DNA from: Cephaloticoccus sp.
Lineage (GTDB): Bacteria > Verrucomicrobiota > Verrucomicrobiia > Opitutales > Opitutaceae
Reading direction: 5' to 3'
Length of the DNA stretch: 64,000 bases
Assembly (NCBI GenBank): GCA_030833445.1
Contig: JAURHD010000010.1
Span: 1 to 64,000, forward strand
Both the position numbers and the translations under genes were made by a program. Positions within the stretch are counted from its first letter, which is position 1, and each line of letters starts with the position of its first letter. Of the stretch, positions 43,605 to 53,310 are shown one piece after another. Under the pieces are notes generated by a model. That model worked only from the letters and a program-made list of their open reading frames with translations. It had not been told where the DNA came from and searched no databases.

Positions 43605-45065
43605 ATGGATACGAGGAAAAGTGCACAACGCTCTAACTCACTTCACCCCAGCTTTTCCACCAAAATATTGGGCTGGGCAAAACCACCCGCTTTGACCGCA
43701 TCCATTTTCGCTTCACTCTCCGCCGTCCCGCCCTCAGTTCTATCCTCCGTGGCCAGCACTACATTAACATTTTCCAACCGCGACGCTCATCGAGCCTGGT
43801 TGCTCAGTCAGGCAAAACTGCCGGCAGGTTTTCGCGTGGGCTCAACCCGGTTTGAGTTTGTGCCACGGGAAGCACCCAAGCCGGCCAAGATGACGCTGAC
43901 CTTGATCGCGCTGGACAAACCTACGGAAGATTTCGCCGCCGTTTTCACCCGCAATGCCTTGCCGGGTGCCCCGGTGTTGGTCGGGCGCAGGCGTCTTGGC
44001 GAAAAACAACTGAGTGCTGTGGTGATCAACAACAAGATCTCCAATGTCTGCGCACCCGATGGGGAAACCGCTTCCGAACAAATCTGCTTGCGAACGGCAG
44101 AACTTTTGGGCGTTACGGCCAAGTCGGTGCTGCCCTCCTCAACCGGGGTTATCGGATGGGGATTGCCCGTGGCTGCCATGTTAAGTGCATTGCCGGCCGC
44201 GCTGCCCCACCTGCAAAGCCAGACCATTTTGCCGGCCGCAGAGGGCATCGTGACGACAGATCTCTATCCGAAAATTCGGCGGTTCGATCTGGCGGGCGGT
44301 AGCATCGTAGGCATCGCCAAAGGGGCGGGGATGATCGAGCCCAATCTGGCCACCATGCTCGTCTACATCCTCACCGACCTGGCTGTCCCACGGGATGAAT
44401 TGCGCGCCATGCTCAAGCGTGTAGTGGAGCCTTCATTCAACAGTATCAGCATCGACAGTGACACCAGCACTTCGGATACGGTGGCGCTAATTTCCTCTTC
44501 CTTGGTTCCCTGCTCCGACCTGACCGCTTTTGAGGCCGGTCTCGCACAAGTCTGCCAAGACTTGGCCGAGGATGTAGTGCGTAATGGCGAAGGAGTTCGC
44601 CACGTCATTCGAGTAGCTGTAAGCAATGCACCGAATGCCGCTACGGCGCGTCAGCTGGGCAAAGCCATTGTCAATGCCCCGCTCTTCAAATGCGCCGTGG
44701 CTGGCAATGACCCCAACGTCGGCCGTTTGGTGCAGGCGATCGGCAAGCATGTCGGGGCCCATGGCAATGGGTTGGAGCTGTCGCGCTTACAATTGCACAT
44801 GGGGGGAATCGAACTTTTCGCCCATGGAATTTTCAAACTGGATCCCCTTAAGGAGAAGGCTCTTGGCGAACATCTACGCGCCGCCGAGCTTTATCAAAGT
44901 GTCCCGCCGGTTGACGGTGTGTTTGCCGCCGCAGTGGATTATCCTCCTCACGAGCGCTGCGTGGAAATCGTGGTCGATCTCGGTGTCGGTGATGCAAATG
45001 CCACGGTGCTGGGTGGTGATCTCACCCACGAATATGTGAGTGAGAATGCCGACTACCGTAGTTGA
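43605..45065 (+). CDS. argJ: Bifunctional glutamate N-acetyltransferase / amino-acid acetyltransferase
   Basis: ArgJ transfers the acetyl group from N-acetylornithine to glutamate and can also use acetyl-CoA, so argA and argE are dispensable. The self-cleavage site is T217-T218 in EGIVTTDLYPK. GIAKGAGMIEPNLATML and SISIDSDTSTSDTVALI are conserved, and the C-terminal LGVGDANATVLGGDLTHEYV is complete. The longest frame begins at ATG 43605, but ArgJ proteins are about 400-420 residues, so the true start is probably GTG 43749 or TTG 43800, just before AKLPAGFRVGS. It is divergent from argB and convergent with argC, 6 bp apart. Confidence 0.9.
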   Translation: MDTRKSAQRSNSLHPSFSTKILGWAKPPALTASIFASLSAVPPSVLSSVASTTLTFSNRDAHRAWLLSQAKLPAGFRVGSTRFEFVPREAPKPAKMTLTLIALDKPTEDFAAVFTRNALPGAPVLVGRRRLGEKQLSAVVINNKISNVCAPDGETASEQICLRTAELLGVTAKSVLPSSTGVIGWGLPVAAMLSALPAALPHLQSQTILPAAEGIVTTDLYPKIRRFDLAGGSIVGIAKGAGMIEPNLATMLVYILTDLAVPRDELRAMLKRVVEPSFNSISIDSDTSTSDTVALISSSLVPCSDLTAFEAGLAQVCQDLAEDVVRNGEGVRHVIRVAVSNAPNAATARQLGKAIVNAPLFKCAVAGNDPNVGRLVQAIGKHVGAHGNGLELSRLQLHMGGIELFAHGIFKLDPLKEKALGEHLRAAELYQSVPPVDGVFAAAVDYPPHERCVEIVVDLGVGDANATVLGGDLTHEYVSENADYRS

Positions 45066-45071
45066 GCGGGA

Positions 45072-46094
45072 TTAGATCAACCCCTCTGTTTCCGGGAAGC
45101 CGCACCAAAGGTTCATGATCTGGACCGCTTGGCCGCCGGCACCTTTCATCAGGTTATCCTCGGCCGAGGTGATCACAAAATTCTTGGTGCGGGCATCATA
45201 GACTGCCGAGATGTCGATGCGGTTGGTGCCTACCACGTAGGCCGTATCAGGAGTCTCCCCGGTAGGCAGCACCTGCACGAAGGGCGAATTGCCATAAGTG
45301 GCATTCCAAGCCGCATATAGCGCAGAGATGTCAACCTGTGCGGCCGGAACGGTAATGGTCGTGGCAATCCCCCTCCGCATCGGTGCGAGATGTGGGTTGA
45401 ATTGGATCACGATTGGCGAGCCGGCCGAAAGCGAGAGTTGCTCCTCTACCTCTGCCAAGTGCCGGTGTTGCGTCAATCCATAGGCCTTGGCGCTCTCCGC
45501 CCGTTCGACAAAGAGATAGGCTTCATCAAGCTTCTTCCCGGCGCCACTGACCCCGCTGAAGGAGTTAACAACTATATGCTCCTTGGAAATTATGCCCGCT
45601 TTAAATAGCGGCACCAATGGAACCAAAATACTCGTCGGATAGCATCCCGGAGCAGCCACCAACTTCGCTTCTGCTTTCCAAGTCCCCGCTGTGATCTCCG
45701 GCACCACATAACGTGCATCTTTGAGCAACTCCGGTGCATGATGCTCCCCGTAGTATTTGGTATAGGTAGCCAGATCAGAGATCCGGAAATCGGCACTCAA
45801 ATCGATGACCTTTTTACCGGCAGCCACCAAAGCCTTGGCATAGGTCGCTGCCGCGCCGTGAGGCAACGCGAGGAAAAACAATTCGGTCTCACTCGCCGCC
45901 AAGGTCGCCGGATCAGAGTCCACAAAGCACAAGCCTTGATCGATGCTCCGGAGGGCGGGCACGACCTTGGAGAGCGGTTTCCCGGCATGGGTGCGGGAGG
46001 TCACGGCTGTCAGCTGCACTTGAGGATGCCCCAACAGCAATTGAACCAAAACTTCACCGGTGTAACCGGCTGCGCCAACGATGCCAACTTTCAT
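45072..46094 (-). CDS. argC: N-acetyl-gamma-glutamyl-phosphate reductase
   Basis: The 340-residue NADPH-dependent enzyme reduces N-acetylglutamyl phosphate to its semialdehyde. GIVGAAGYTGEVLVQLLLGHP is the NADP loop. The catalytic cysteine is in VAAPGCYPTSILVPLVPL near residue 149, and VNSFSGVSGAGKKLDE and the C-terminal GQAVQIMNLWCGFPETEGL segment are the ArgC pattern. It is the only arg gene transcribed toward argJ from the right, after the rpsI terminator. Confidence 0.94.
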   Translation of the reverse strand: MKVGIVGAAGYTGEVLVQLLLGHPQVQLTAVTSRTHAGKPLSKVVPALRSIDQGLCFVDSDPATLAASETELFFLALPHGAAATYAKALVAAGKKVIDLSADFRISDLATYTKYYGEHHAPELLKDARYVVPEITAGTWKAEAKLVAAPGCYPTSILVPLVPLFKAGIISKEHIVVNSFSGVSGAGKKLDEAYLFVERAESAKAYGLTQHRHLAEVEEQLSLSAGSPIVIQFNPHLAPMRRGIATTITVPAAQVDISALYAAWNATYGNSPFVQVLPTGETPDTAYVVGTNRIDISAVYDARTKNFVITSAEDNLMKGAGGQAVQIMNLWCGFPETEGLI

Positions 46095-46153
46095 GGTATG
46101 ATGATTTCAGGATTAAAGGGAGCTGAGTCAGTAGCAAAATGCGGACATAAAAA

Positions 46154-46180
46154 AAGCGGGCCGGAAAATCCGGCCCGCTT
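46154..46180 (-). terminator. Rho-independent terminator downstream of rpsI
   Basis: AAGCGGGCCGG (46154-46164) pairs with CCGGCCCGCTT (46170-46180) over 11 bp with a five-base loop. The A-run at 46148-46155 gives a T-run on the minus strand, terminating rplM-rpsI before argC. Confidence 0.92.
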
Positions 46181-46202
46181 TGAAATGGGTGAGGCGTCTC
46201 GA

Positions 46203-46601
46203 TTAGCGCTTGGAGAACTGGAAGCGCTTGCGGGCGCCCGGTTGGCCGGGTTTTTTGCGTTCTTTTTCGCGGGGATCGCGGGTCAGGTGACCGGCCTTCT
46301 TGAGGGCGGCACGCAATTCCGGATCGAGCTTTTGCAGGGCGCGGGCAATGCCATGGGCCACGGCAACCGCCTGGCCGGCAACTCCGCCGCCAACCACATT
46401 TGCGGTGACGTCGATCTTGTCGCGCATTTCAACGGTCAGCAAAGGCGCGTAGGCCTGCTTGGCGAAGTCCTCGTGAGAAAAATGACGACCAAACTCGCGG
46501 CCGTTGGCAATTAGCTTGCCGGAGCCCTGAGTGATACGAACCCGGGCAGTGGCGGTCTTGCGACGGCCGGTGGCGGTGAAAACGGTAGTTTCGGTGCTCA
46601 T
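46203..46601 (-). CDS. rpsI: 30S ribosomal protein S9
   Basis: The 132-residue ribosomal protein contains the conserved ATGRRKTATARVRI opening, VVGGGVAGQAVAVAHGIARAL, LTRDPREKERKKPGQPGARKR and the terminal SKR tail that contacts tRNA in the P site. It follows rplM by 7 bp on the same strand, the universal rplM-rpsI pair, and ends at a strong terminator. Confidence 0.97.
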   Translation of the reverse strand: MSTETTVFTATGRRKTATARVRITQGSGKLIANGREFGRHFSHEDFAKQAYAPLLTVEMRDKIDVTANVVGGGVAGQAVAVAHGIARALQKLDPELRAALKKAGHLTRDPREKERKKPGQPGARKRFQFSKR

Positions 46602-46608
46602 GATCTAA

Positions 46609-47037
46609 TCAGAGGGAAATTTTGACGGGGTTCTGAGCCTCGTGCGTATGGGTCGGGCCGGCGAACACGCGCAGCTTCGTCAGCATCTTGGCCGCCAAAC
46701 GATTCTTGGGCAGCATACCCTTGACCGCGTGCGTGAGGATGAACTCAGGCTTGTTCTTCCGAACATCGGATAGCTTGCGGTAGCTCTCGCCACCGACGAA
46801 ACCGGAGAAGAACATATACTTGTTCTGCTCTTCCTTCTTACCGGTGAGGACGACCTTCTCGGCATTGATTACGACGACGAAATCGCCCGTATCAACATGC
46901 GGAGTATAGTGTGCGTTGTGGCGGCCACGGATAATGTTGGCAATTTTTACTGCGAGACGGCCAAGCACTTGCCCTTCGGCATCGACGAGATGCCACTTGG
47001 GTTGCACGGTCTCCTTTTTGGCGAGGAAGGTTTTCAT
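46609..47037 (-). CDS. rplM: 50S ribosomal protein L13
   Basis: The 142-residue protein has the L13 pattern: WHLVDAEGQVLGRLAVKIANIIRGRH, HVDTGDFVVVINAEKVVLTGKK and MLPKNRLAAKMLTKLRVFAGPTHTHEAQNP near the C-terminus. ATG 47037 gives the canonical MKTFLAKKE start; the frame runs five codons further. An early assembly protein of the large subunit, it is cotranscribed with rpsI. The promoter should lie in the 60-bp stretch before the next terminator. Confidence 0.97.
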   Translation of the reverse strand: MKTFLAKKETVQPKWHLVDAEGQVLGRLAVKIANIIRGRHNAHYTPHVDTGDFVVVINAEKVVLTGKKEEQNKYMFFSGFVGGESYRKLSDVRKNKPEFILTHAVKGMLPKNRLAAKMLTKLRVFAGPTHTHEAQNPVKISL

Positions 47038-47099
47038 GGGAAAAGAGGCCAATAGCTACGGTCTTAAAAGATGGTGTCAAACTGTTTTGATAGCAAAAA

Positions 47100-47122
47100 C
47101 CCGCCCCGGAGGCCGGGGCGGG
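47100..47122 (-). terminator. Rho-independent terminator of the TorF-like gene
   Basis: CCCGCCCCGG (47100-47109) pairs with CCGGGGCGGG (47113-47122) across a three-base loop. The A-run just left gives TTTTT on the minus strand. It separates the TorF-like gene from rplM. Confidence 0.92.
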
Positions 47123-47149
47123 TCAAATACTAGCTATGACCGGGTATTA

Positions 47150-47860
47150 TCAGAATCCGATCGCAACACCGATGGTGCCAAAGAAGTGGCTGTTTTTGCC
47201 GTAGCAATCGCCACCAGCAATGTTGTTGTGACCATAATTAACCCCAACCGTCAGGGTGCCGGACTCAGACAGTGCAAAGGGCACGCTGGCGCCAACACTG
47301 TAGTAGGTCATGCCGGAACCAACATCCGGGTTAACCCGGCCAAGTGCTGCACTGAAGTCCAATGAAGCACCAGCTGGCTCCAATGGAACGCTGTAACCCA
47401 ATGAACCTTCGTAGGTAAAGGCTTTCAACGTCAGGTCGTAATAGACATAGAGGGCAGGAGAAACTCCACCGACGGTTCCGCTGATACCGATATACGGCTC
47501 CCAAGTGACTTCATCAGCGCCACCGCTGGTGTCCAATTCGGGATAGTAGTAGGTGCAGAAGCCTACATCGAGTGCCCATTCACCTTGGAGTGGGATACCG
47601 AAGCCGGCGTAGAAATCGACCTCGTTATCGACATTGTCGATCAAAGGCTGGGCAGACCAGATACCGGCAGTAAATGCACCGGAGGAAACTTCCACCGAGG
47701 GCATCAAGGTATCATCGGCCAATTGCACACCGCGGAACACGTAGCGCGTGGCATACGTGAAATCAACGGTCACAGAATAGGAGCTCGCTGGCTCAGGGTC
47801 CTGAGCACGCAGACTCAAGCAGGAGCAGAGTGCGGCAATAACAAGTAGTGTCTTCTTCAT
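47150..47860 (-). CDS. TorF-family outer-membrane protein
   Basis: The 236-residue product starts with a signal peptide (MKKTLLVIAALCSCLSLRAQ). It continues with alternating amphipathic strands typical of a small beta barrel, and TRYVFRGVQLADDTLMPSVEV is the hallmark opening of the TorF/Gcw_chp putative porin family. The final residues GTIGVAIGF end in Phe, as outer-membrane proteins do. ATG 47860 is chosen for the signal peptide start. Transport substrate is unknown. It is monocistronic with its own terminator. Confidence 0.82.
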   Translation of the reverse strand: MKKTLLVIAALCSCLSLRAQDPEPASSYSVTVDFTYATRYVFRGVQLADDTLMPSVEVSSGAFTAGIWSAQPLIDNVDNEVDFYAGFGIPLQGEWALDVGFCTYYYPELDTSGGADEVTWEPYIGISGTVGGVSPALYVYYDLTLKAFTYEGSLGYSVPLEPAGASLDFSAALGRVNPDVGSGMTYYSVGASVPFALSESGTLTVGVNYGHNNIAGGDCYGKNSHFFGTIGVAIGF

Positions 47861-48017
47861 TAGTTTGGTAGTTTTCTGGGTTAGGTTGACTGTTCCAGTC
47901 ACCCGTGGTGACCGTTTAGGTAAAGACTGGCTTTGCCTAAACGACCCGCACTGGTCTGAATGACCGGACTAGCCGCAGTTAGTTTAGCAATCCCCGGGCC
48001 AGTTCCAAAAAAAAATC

Positions 48018-48413
48018 ATGTTACAACGTTACTCATTTATAATCATTGGTTTATTTGGTATCACCGCGGTGGCACTTGGTGCTTTTGGGGCTCATGCATG
48101 GCGGGCAACGCTTACCGCCCGGGGTTCATTACAGGTGTGGGAAACCGCGGTTACATATCAATTCATCCATACGCTCGCCCTGCTGACCTTAGTCTTGTGC
48201 AGACCCACCCTACGTGATGGCAAGGTCTCATTATTCCCCTGGACGGTTCGTTTCTGGATGGCGGGCGTAGTGTTATTTTCAGGTTCTCTTTATGTGCTGG
48301 CCTTGGGTGGCCCCAGTTTCTTCGGACCGATAACTCCGTTGGGCGGCTTGGCCTTCATCCTAGGATGGGGCTCGCTGATTATCGAGGCTCGCAGCTTATC
48401 AAAGACGCGTTGA
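48018..48413 (+). CDS. DUF423-family inner-membrane protein
   Basis: The 131-residue protein has four transmembrane helices. The family signature is IGLFGITAVALGAFGAHAW, followed by WETAVTYQFIHTLALLTL and SGSLYVLALGGPSFFGPITPLGGLAFILGW. DUF423 proteins (YgdD-like) have no settled role. The gene lies 12 bp before the CCA-transferase gene on the same strand, with which it is likely coexpressed. Confidence 0.88.
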   Translation: MLQRYSFIIIGLFGITAVALGAFGAHAWRATLTARGSLQVWETAVTYQFIHTLALLTLVLCRPTLRDGKVSLFPWTVRFWMAGVVLFSGSLYVLALGGPSFFGPITPLGGLAFILGWGSLIIEARSLSKTR

Positions 48414-48425
48414 ACTTCCCAATCA

Positions 48426-49829
48426 ATGCACCTTCCCCCGGAACTGAAGCCCATTTTAGAGGCCATTCGGCATGTGGGTCGACCGAGATTGGTGGGCGGC
48501 GGAGTCCGTGACTGGCTGTTGGGTAAAAAATCTGTCGATTACGATATCGAGGTTGGCGGGGCGAATTTCGATGAATTGCAGCGAGTATTAACCCCTTGGG
48601 GGGCCACGGATATCGTGGGTCGAAGTTTTGGCGTGATCAAGCTACGCCGGCATGGACGTGAATATGATTTCAGCCTCCCCCGGCGCGAATCCAAGACCGG
48701 GGCGGGGCATCGTGGATTTGCCGTGCAACCGGACCCGCTCCTGAGTGATGCGGACGCAGCAGCTCGACGTGATTTTACGATCAACGCGATTGCTTACGAC
48801 CCCTTCACTGAAGAAATCATTGATCCCCACGATGGGCAGGCAGATTTAAAAAAAGGCATCCTGCGGCATACAAGCCCCGCATTCTCTGAAGATCCACTGC
48901 GCGTCCTTCGTGGATTTCAACTGGCGGCGCGCTTTGATTTTCAACTCGCTCCGGCGACGGCAGAAATTTGCCGCGCAATCTCTCCCACCTACACTGAACT
49001 GCCGGTGGAGCGGGTCTGGGCGGAATGGGAAAAGTGGGCCGTTAAGTCGATCAAACCCTCACGGGGACTGGATGTGCTCGCGGAAACGGACTGGCTGAAA
49101 CATTTCCCTGAAATCGCTGCGCTGCGTGATACTCCCCAGGACCCGGAATGGCACCCGGAAGGGGACGTTTTCAAGCATACCCAACATTGTCTCGATGCGC
49201 TGGTTAAGTTGCCAGAATGGGCGGAAGCGACTCCGGACCGGCGACGCCGGTTAATGTTAGCCGTTTTGGCTCACGATTTCGGCAAACCTGCCACCACCCT
49301 CAAAGCCGAACGCAAGGGGCGTGAACGCTGGATCAGCCCTGGGCATGAAGCAGCCGGTGGTCCTCCAACGGAAAGTTTTCTCAGCCGGATCGGCGCACCC
49401 TTGGAACTACTACCACGGGTAAAACCCTTGGTGCTCCATCACCTCGCCCACCATCACGGCACGGCTGAATTCAGTGACAGCAGCGTGCGTCGACTGGCTC
49501 GCAAACTGGCTCCCGCGAGTATGGATGATCTCATCATCGTGATGCGGGCAGACCACGACGGCCGCCCGCCCCTGCAATCACCTGATTCTCTGGCCCGGAT
49601 AGCTGCCTTGAATGAAAAAGCGCATGAACTGGCCCTGCAATCGAATGCCCCCCAACCACTCATCCTCGGTCGCCATCTCATCGCCTTGGGGCATGTTCCC
49701 GGCCCGAAATTCAAATCCATCCTGGATACGGCCTTTGAGGCCCAACTCGATGGAGCCTTCACTGACGAAGCGTCGGGCCGGGGCTGGTTGGAAAATTATT
49801 TGCGCGAACATCCATTACACCTAGGTTGA
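48426..49829 (+). CDS. cca: CCA tRNA nucleotidyltransferase / poly(A) polymerase family with HD domain
   Basis: The 467-residue protein has a class II nucleotidyltransferase head: [22 protein letters not shown] carries the metal-binding Asp pair, and [14 protein letters not shown] is the next conserved motif. The middle has [20 protein letters not shown], and a C-terminal HD phosphohydrolase domain ([30 protein letters not shown]) follows. It repairs or adds the CCA end of tRNA, with the HD domain hydrolysing 2',3'-cyclic phosphates. Both tRNA genes here encode CCA, so the enzyme would act mainly in repair. Confidence 0.88.
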   Translation: MHLPPELKPILEAIRHVGRPRLVGGGVRDWLLGKKSVDYDIEVGGANFDELQRVLTPWGATDIVGRSFGVIKLRRHGREYDFSLPRRESKTGAGHRGFAVQPDPLLSDADAAARRDFTINAIAYDPFTEEIIDPHDGQADLKKGILRHTSPAFSEDPLRVLRGFQLAARFDFQLAPATAEICRAISPTYTELPVERVWAEWEKWAVKSIKPSRGLDVLAETDWLKHFPEIAALRDTPQDPEWHPEGDVFKHTQHCLDALVKLPEWAEATPDRRRRLMLAVLAHDFGKPATTLKAERKGRERWISPGHEAAGGPPTESFLSRIGAPLELLPRVKPLVLHHLAHHHGTAEFSDSSVRRLARKLAPASMDDLIIVMRADHDGRPPLQSPDSLARIAALNEKAHELALQSNAPQPLILGRHLIALGHVPGPKFKSILDTAFEAQLDGAFTDEASGRGWLENYLREHPLHLG

Positions 49830-49849
49830 TTGACCCTACCCTTTTACCC

Positions 49850-50797
49850 ATGTCGAAAACCCAACTAGCGCAGCTCAAACAATACACCAAGGTAGTCGCC
49901 GATACCGGCGATTTCGCGAGCATGAAGCAATTTGAGCCTCAGGATGCGACGACCAATCCCAGCCTGATCCTCAAAGCAGCAGGAATGTCAGACTATGCCT
50001 GGTTAATCGACAAAGCCGTGGCGGACGCGGGCACCGGGGCAAAGGTCGGAACCGTAATCGACCGTCTGTTGGTGCTCTTTGGTTTGGAAATTCTTAAAAT
50101 TGTGCCGGGGCGCGTATCAACTGAAGTGGATGCGCGTTTGTCGTTCGACACCTCCGGAACCGTCACCAAGGCCCGCGAGATCATTGATCTATACGAAAAA
50201 GCCGGCATCAGCCGCGACCGGGTGCTGATCAAGATCGCTTCTACCTGGGAAGGCATCAAAGCCGCGGAGGCTTTGGAGAAGGACGGCATCCATTGTAACC
50301 TGACCCTGCTTTTCTCTTTTGCCCAAGCCGTCGCCTGCGCCGAAGCGAAAGTGCAACTGATTTCCCCTTTTGTCGGACGGATCCTCGATTGGTATAAAAA
50401 GAGCACCGGTAAAGACTACTCGGCATCGGAAGACCCCGGGGTGCAATCGGTCACGGAAATTTACACCTATTACAAAAAGTTCGGCCATAAAACCGAAGTC
50501 ATGGGAGCAAGTTTCCGTAACAAGGGTGAAATTCTCGAATTGGCCGGCTGCGATCTCCTGACGATTGCCCCTTCGCTCTTGGGTGAGCTCCAGGCTTCCA
50601 CCGATCCAGTCGATTGCAAACTGGATGCCACCTCGGCAGCTGGAGCAAATCTGCAACGGGCAAGCTTTGATGAGAAGAGTTTCCGCTTTGCGCTGAACGA
50701 AGATGCAATGGCGACTGAAAAAACCGCAGAAGGTATCCGCGCGTTTTCAGCCGATATCGTCAAACTTGAGCAGTTGTTGCAGAAGAAGCTGGGCTGA
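49850..50797 (+). CDS. tal: Transaldolase
   Basis: The 315-residue pentose-phosphate enzyme moves a dihydroxyacetone unit between sugar phosphates. The Schiff-base lysine is K128 in [16 protein letters not shown], and [13 protein letters not shown] and [17 protein letters not shown] are the usual flanking motifs. The length matches the Escherichia coli TalB type. ATG 49850 was preferred over a more upstream start at 49826. Its 3' end overlaps the MOSC gene on the other strand by 38 bp. Confidence 0.94.
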   Translation: MSKTQLAQLKQYTKVVADTGDFASMKQFEPQDATTNPSLILKAAGMSDYAWLIDKAVADAGTGAKVGTVIDRLLVLFGLEILKIVPGRVSTEVDARLSFDTSGTVTKAREIIDLYEKAGISRDRVLIKIASTWEGIKAAEALEKDGIHCNLTLLFSFAQAVACAEAKVQLISPFVGRILDWYKKSTGKDYSASEDPGVQSVTEIYTYYKKFGHKTEVMGASFRNKGEILELAGCDLLTIAPSLLGELQASTDPVDCKLDATSAAGANLQRASFDEKSFRFALNEDAMATEKTAEGIRAFSADIVKLEQLLQKKLG

Positions 50798-51287
50798 GAA
50801 CAGAGCCGATCTTCTTGAGCTCGGTTAAACCGGTTGTGAGCTGCCCATCACGGAGTATTTTGGCGCGCAACCCCCCTCGGCCTTGGAGCCATGTCTCCGC
50901 GCCATCGACCACAGCCTGGTTCATCCAGTAACAGGGTTTGGCTTCACCGGTGCCCTCGAATTCAACGCCCTGGATTTCAAACCGGCACGATTCCAATTGG
51001 GTTAAATCAACGCCGGACAATACCACATTGCGGCGGAATGCCCCGGGCAATAGTCCCGATAAGCCAAAGGCCGCTTTGATTTCGGTATAAGTTTCCCAAG
51101 AGAAAAACGTGATCTGCCCTTTGTAGTCCGGTTTAAAATCGTAGAAGCGATCCCCTTCAATCCCTCTCCCCGCCATACAGTTGATCGTATTGACTTCCAA
51201 GGTGGGTTCCTCCCCGGCAGGCTGACCGTGGTGACCAAAATAGTTATGTCCCGGGGAGACGAAAATTTGACGGATGTGCACTTCCAC
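50760..51287 (-). CDS. MOSC-domain protein
   Basis: The 175-residue protein is a stand-alone MOSC domain. [24 protein letters not shown] and [16 protein letters not shown] are typical, and the catalytic-type cysteine occurs in [20 protein letters not shown] proteins act in molybdenum cofactor sulfuration or in reduction of N-hydroxylated compounds, but single-domain members mostly have unknown targets. The start is uncertain: GTG 51287 begins [13 protein letters not shown], which suits the fold. Its 3' end overlaps the transaldolase stop. Confidence 0.75.
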   Translation of the reverse strand: MEVHIRQIFVSPGHNYFGHHGQPAGEEPTLEVNTINCMAGRGIEGDRFYDFKPDYKGQITFFSWETYTEIKAAFGLSGLLPGAFRRNVVLSGVDLTQLESCRFEIQGVEFEGTGEAKPCYWMNQAVVDGAETWLQGRGGLRAKILRDGQLTTGLTELKKIGSVLSPASSATTAQV

Positions 51288-51339
51288 AACCGCCACGTTG
51301 GGCACATTGATTTGGGGACACAAGACCCCGATGGCAGCG

Positions 51340-53223
51340 ATGTCTGATCCGCAAGCCATGATACGCGGTTTTCAGTGGGACCTCGCCCGTCAAGTGGAGC
51401 GATTGGATTGGTTGCTGGCCCAATTGCCTCGTTACGCTGAGTGGGGTTACAACGAGCTCTATCTTCACCTAGAGGATGCCGTGGAATATCCGAGCCTGCC
51501 ACTAGTGGCCCGGAAGGATGCCTACAGTTATCGTCAATTTGAGCAGTTGGTTAAAGCCGCCAGCCGAGTTGGCATCAAGGTGGTGCCCATCGTCAATTTG
51601 CTCGGGCACACTCAATATCTCATCAAAGTGCCCGAACTGCGCGACCTAAACGAACTGCGCCACCCTAACGGCTCAGCACAAGCAGATGGACAGATCTGTC
51701 CTCTTCACCCCCGCACGTTGGAGGTCGCGGAAAAATTATTGCATGACATGGCCCCGTTCTGCACCGCCGGCAAAGTGCACGTGGGACTCGATGAATCCTT
51801 TCACTTGGGCAAGCATCCGACGACCCAGCGGGAGATCAAACGTATCGGTTTACCCGCGCATTTCGCCCGTCATGTGGGGCGTCTGCACACACTGACTCAG
51901 TCCATGAATCTGAAGATGGGAATGTGGGGCGACATGCTCTATTTTCTACCGGCAGCTGTTCCGCTCTTACCCAAGGATGTGACCATCTACGAATGGTATT
52001 ACTATGGGTTCAGGCGGAGACCACGGGTTGAGTTATTCAACTTCGCGGAAAGCCGTTTGGGCCAACAATTACGTGACCGCGGTTTCAAAGTATGGGGATG
52101 TCCGATGAACGGCTCCGCCCGTTATGAACCGCTGCCGCATTTTACGGACCGCTTGCACAACATTCTGTCTTGGTGGCGACATGGACAGCGCATAGGCACC
52201 GAAGGAATGCTGGTTACCTCTTGGGAACCATTCCGCCTGGCGCTGGAGATGACCACGGTGGTGGATGCAGCGGCAGCTTCTCTGTGGCTGAATCCCGGGG
52301 TCACCGATCCACAAGAAATGCTAACTCGGGGTTTCTCTCGGGTGTTTGGATCAAAGACTGCCCGCACTTCGGCCAAGGTGGCGATTGCCTGCGATCGCTA
52401 TCCTTTTAGTGGTTACCCGCTTTGGCAGAGTAACACTCGCTGGGATACGGTTTCACGCCGCACGTCGCTTGCAGTCCACAAAACTGAGGAGCGCTATTTC
52501 GCCAAATTGGCCAAACAAGCCAAAGGTCTCCCCGCTCCGTTGAAAGCGAGCGTGCAATTGCGCCATTATTTTGCCGCCCGGGATCTATTCACTCACACCG
52601 CTGCACAGCACAGCGGCCACCATTCCAGGCACAAAACAGCCGTCAATTTTCCCAATGTAACAGGGTCGTTTTCCAAGGTGTTGAAAACAGGGCAAACTGC
52701 CGCCCGGGAAATGTGGCGATTTACCCGCGATCGACGGGTCAAAGGCGCCAATGAACGCATCCTTAGCATGGACCGACAGAGATTCTCCATGTGGCAGCGT
52801 GGCGAGCCCGTCTTTGGACCACCCTACCAGGTGTGCTATGAGGTCCACAATTTTGAGCCGTGCCTGCAACTGGTGCTGGTGGAGCAGCAAAAATCCGATG
52901 GCGCATGGCAGGTGTTGCAGTCCTGCCACACCATAGAATTCCAAACCAGAGCCGCCCAGCCCAGTGGTGCCGTCATACGCGAACATGCCGCCCCTGTGAT
53001 CTGGGATGGCAATGCCTCAGCCCCGCCGCGATTGCGCATCGCTCTACGTGGGCTTGGACGGGTGAAGCTGCAACGCATCGAGTTGCGCCATGGACATAGC
53101 ATCCTGTTCAAATACCCCCGCAGCATCATTCTGGGGAAAACGGCTCCTAAACAAGGGTTACCCGAACTGCTATGGGGTGATAACGTTGACCAGTGGGCAA
53201 TTCCGTTTCCAGCGAAGGACTGA
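51340..53223 (+). CDS. GH20-like beta-N-acetylhexosaminidase
   Basis: The 627-residue protein opens directly with a GH20-type TIM barrel: FQWDLARQVERLDWLLAQLPRY, YNELYLHLEDAVEYPSL and the acid/base pair Asp-Glu in VHVGLDESFHLG. WGDMLYFLP and WGCPMNGSARYE are substrate-pocket segments. About 220 C-terminal residues form one or more beta-rich domains of unknown type. No signal peptide is visible, so it may work on imported oligosaccharides. ATG 51340 is favoured, but 51331 and 51358 are possible. It is divergent from the MOSC gene and shares a terminator with the TonB receptor gene. Confidence 0.75.
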   Translation: MSDPQAMIRGFQWDLARQVERLDWLLAQLPRYAEWGYNELYLHLEDAVEYPSLPLVARKDAYSYRQFEQLVKAASRVGIKVVPIVNLLGHTQYLIKVPELRDLNELRHPNGSAQADGQICPLHPRTLEVAEKLLHDMAPFCTAGKVHVGLDESFHLGKHPTTQREIKRIGLPAHFARHVGRLHTLTQSMNLKMGMWGDMLYFLPAAVPLLPKDVTIYEWYYYGFRRRPRVELFNFAESRLGQQLRDRGFKVWGCPMNGSARYEPLPHFTDRLHNILSWWRHGQRIGTEGMLVTSWEPFRLALEMTTVVDAAAASLWLNPGVTDPQEMLTRGFSRVFGSKTARTSAKVAIACDRYPFSGYPLWQSNTRWDTVSRRTSLAVHKTEERYFAKLAKQAKGLPAPLKASVQLRHYFAARDLFTHTAAQHSGHHSRHKTAVNFPNVTGSFSKVLKTGQTAAREMWRFTRDRRVKGANERILSMDRQRFSMWQRGEPVFGPPYQVCYEVHNFEPCLQLVLVEQQKSDGAWQVLQSCHTIEFQTRAAQPSGAVIREHAAPVIWDGNASAPPRLRIALRGLGRVKLQRIELRHGHSILFKYPRSIILGKTAPKQGLPELLWGDNVDQWAIPFPAKD

Positions 53224-53252
53224 CCTACGCGTCGGGGAAATTGTCCAACAAA

Positions 53253-53281
53253 AAGGCGGCCGGATTAAATCCGGCCGCCTT
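53253..53281. terminator. Shared terminator of the GH20-like gene and the TonB-receptor gene
   Basis: AAGGCGGCCGGAT (53253-53265) pairs over 13 bp with ATCCGGCCGCCTT (53269-53281) across a three-base loop. The A-run at 53250-53254 provides a T-run for the minus-strand TonB-receptor gene, and it also stops the convergent plus-strand gene. Confidence 0.93.
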
Positions 53282-53310
53282 GTTAAGCGGATACTTTAGC
53301 GGGACTTCGC

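Noticed and set aside
43643-43777. Minus-strand small ORF opposite the argJ 5' region
   Set aside because: Not annotated as a gene because only composition supports it; reported as a question about the argJ start.
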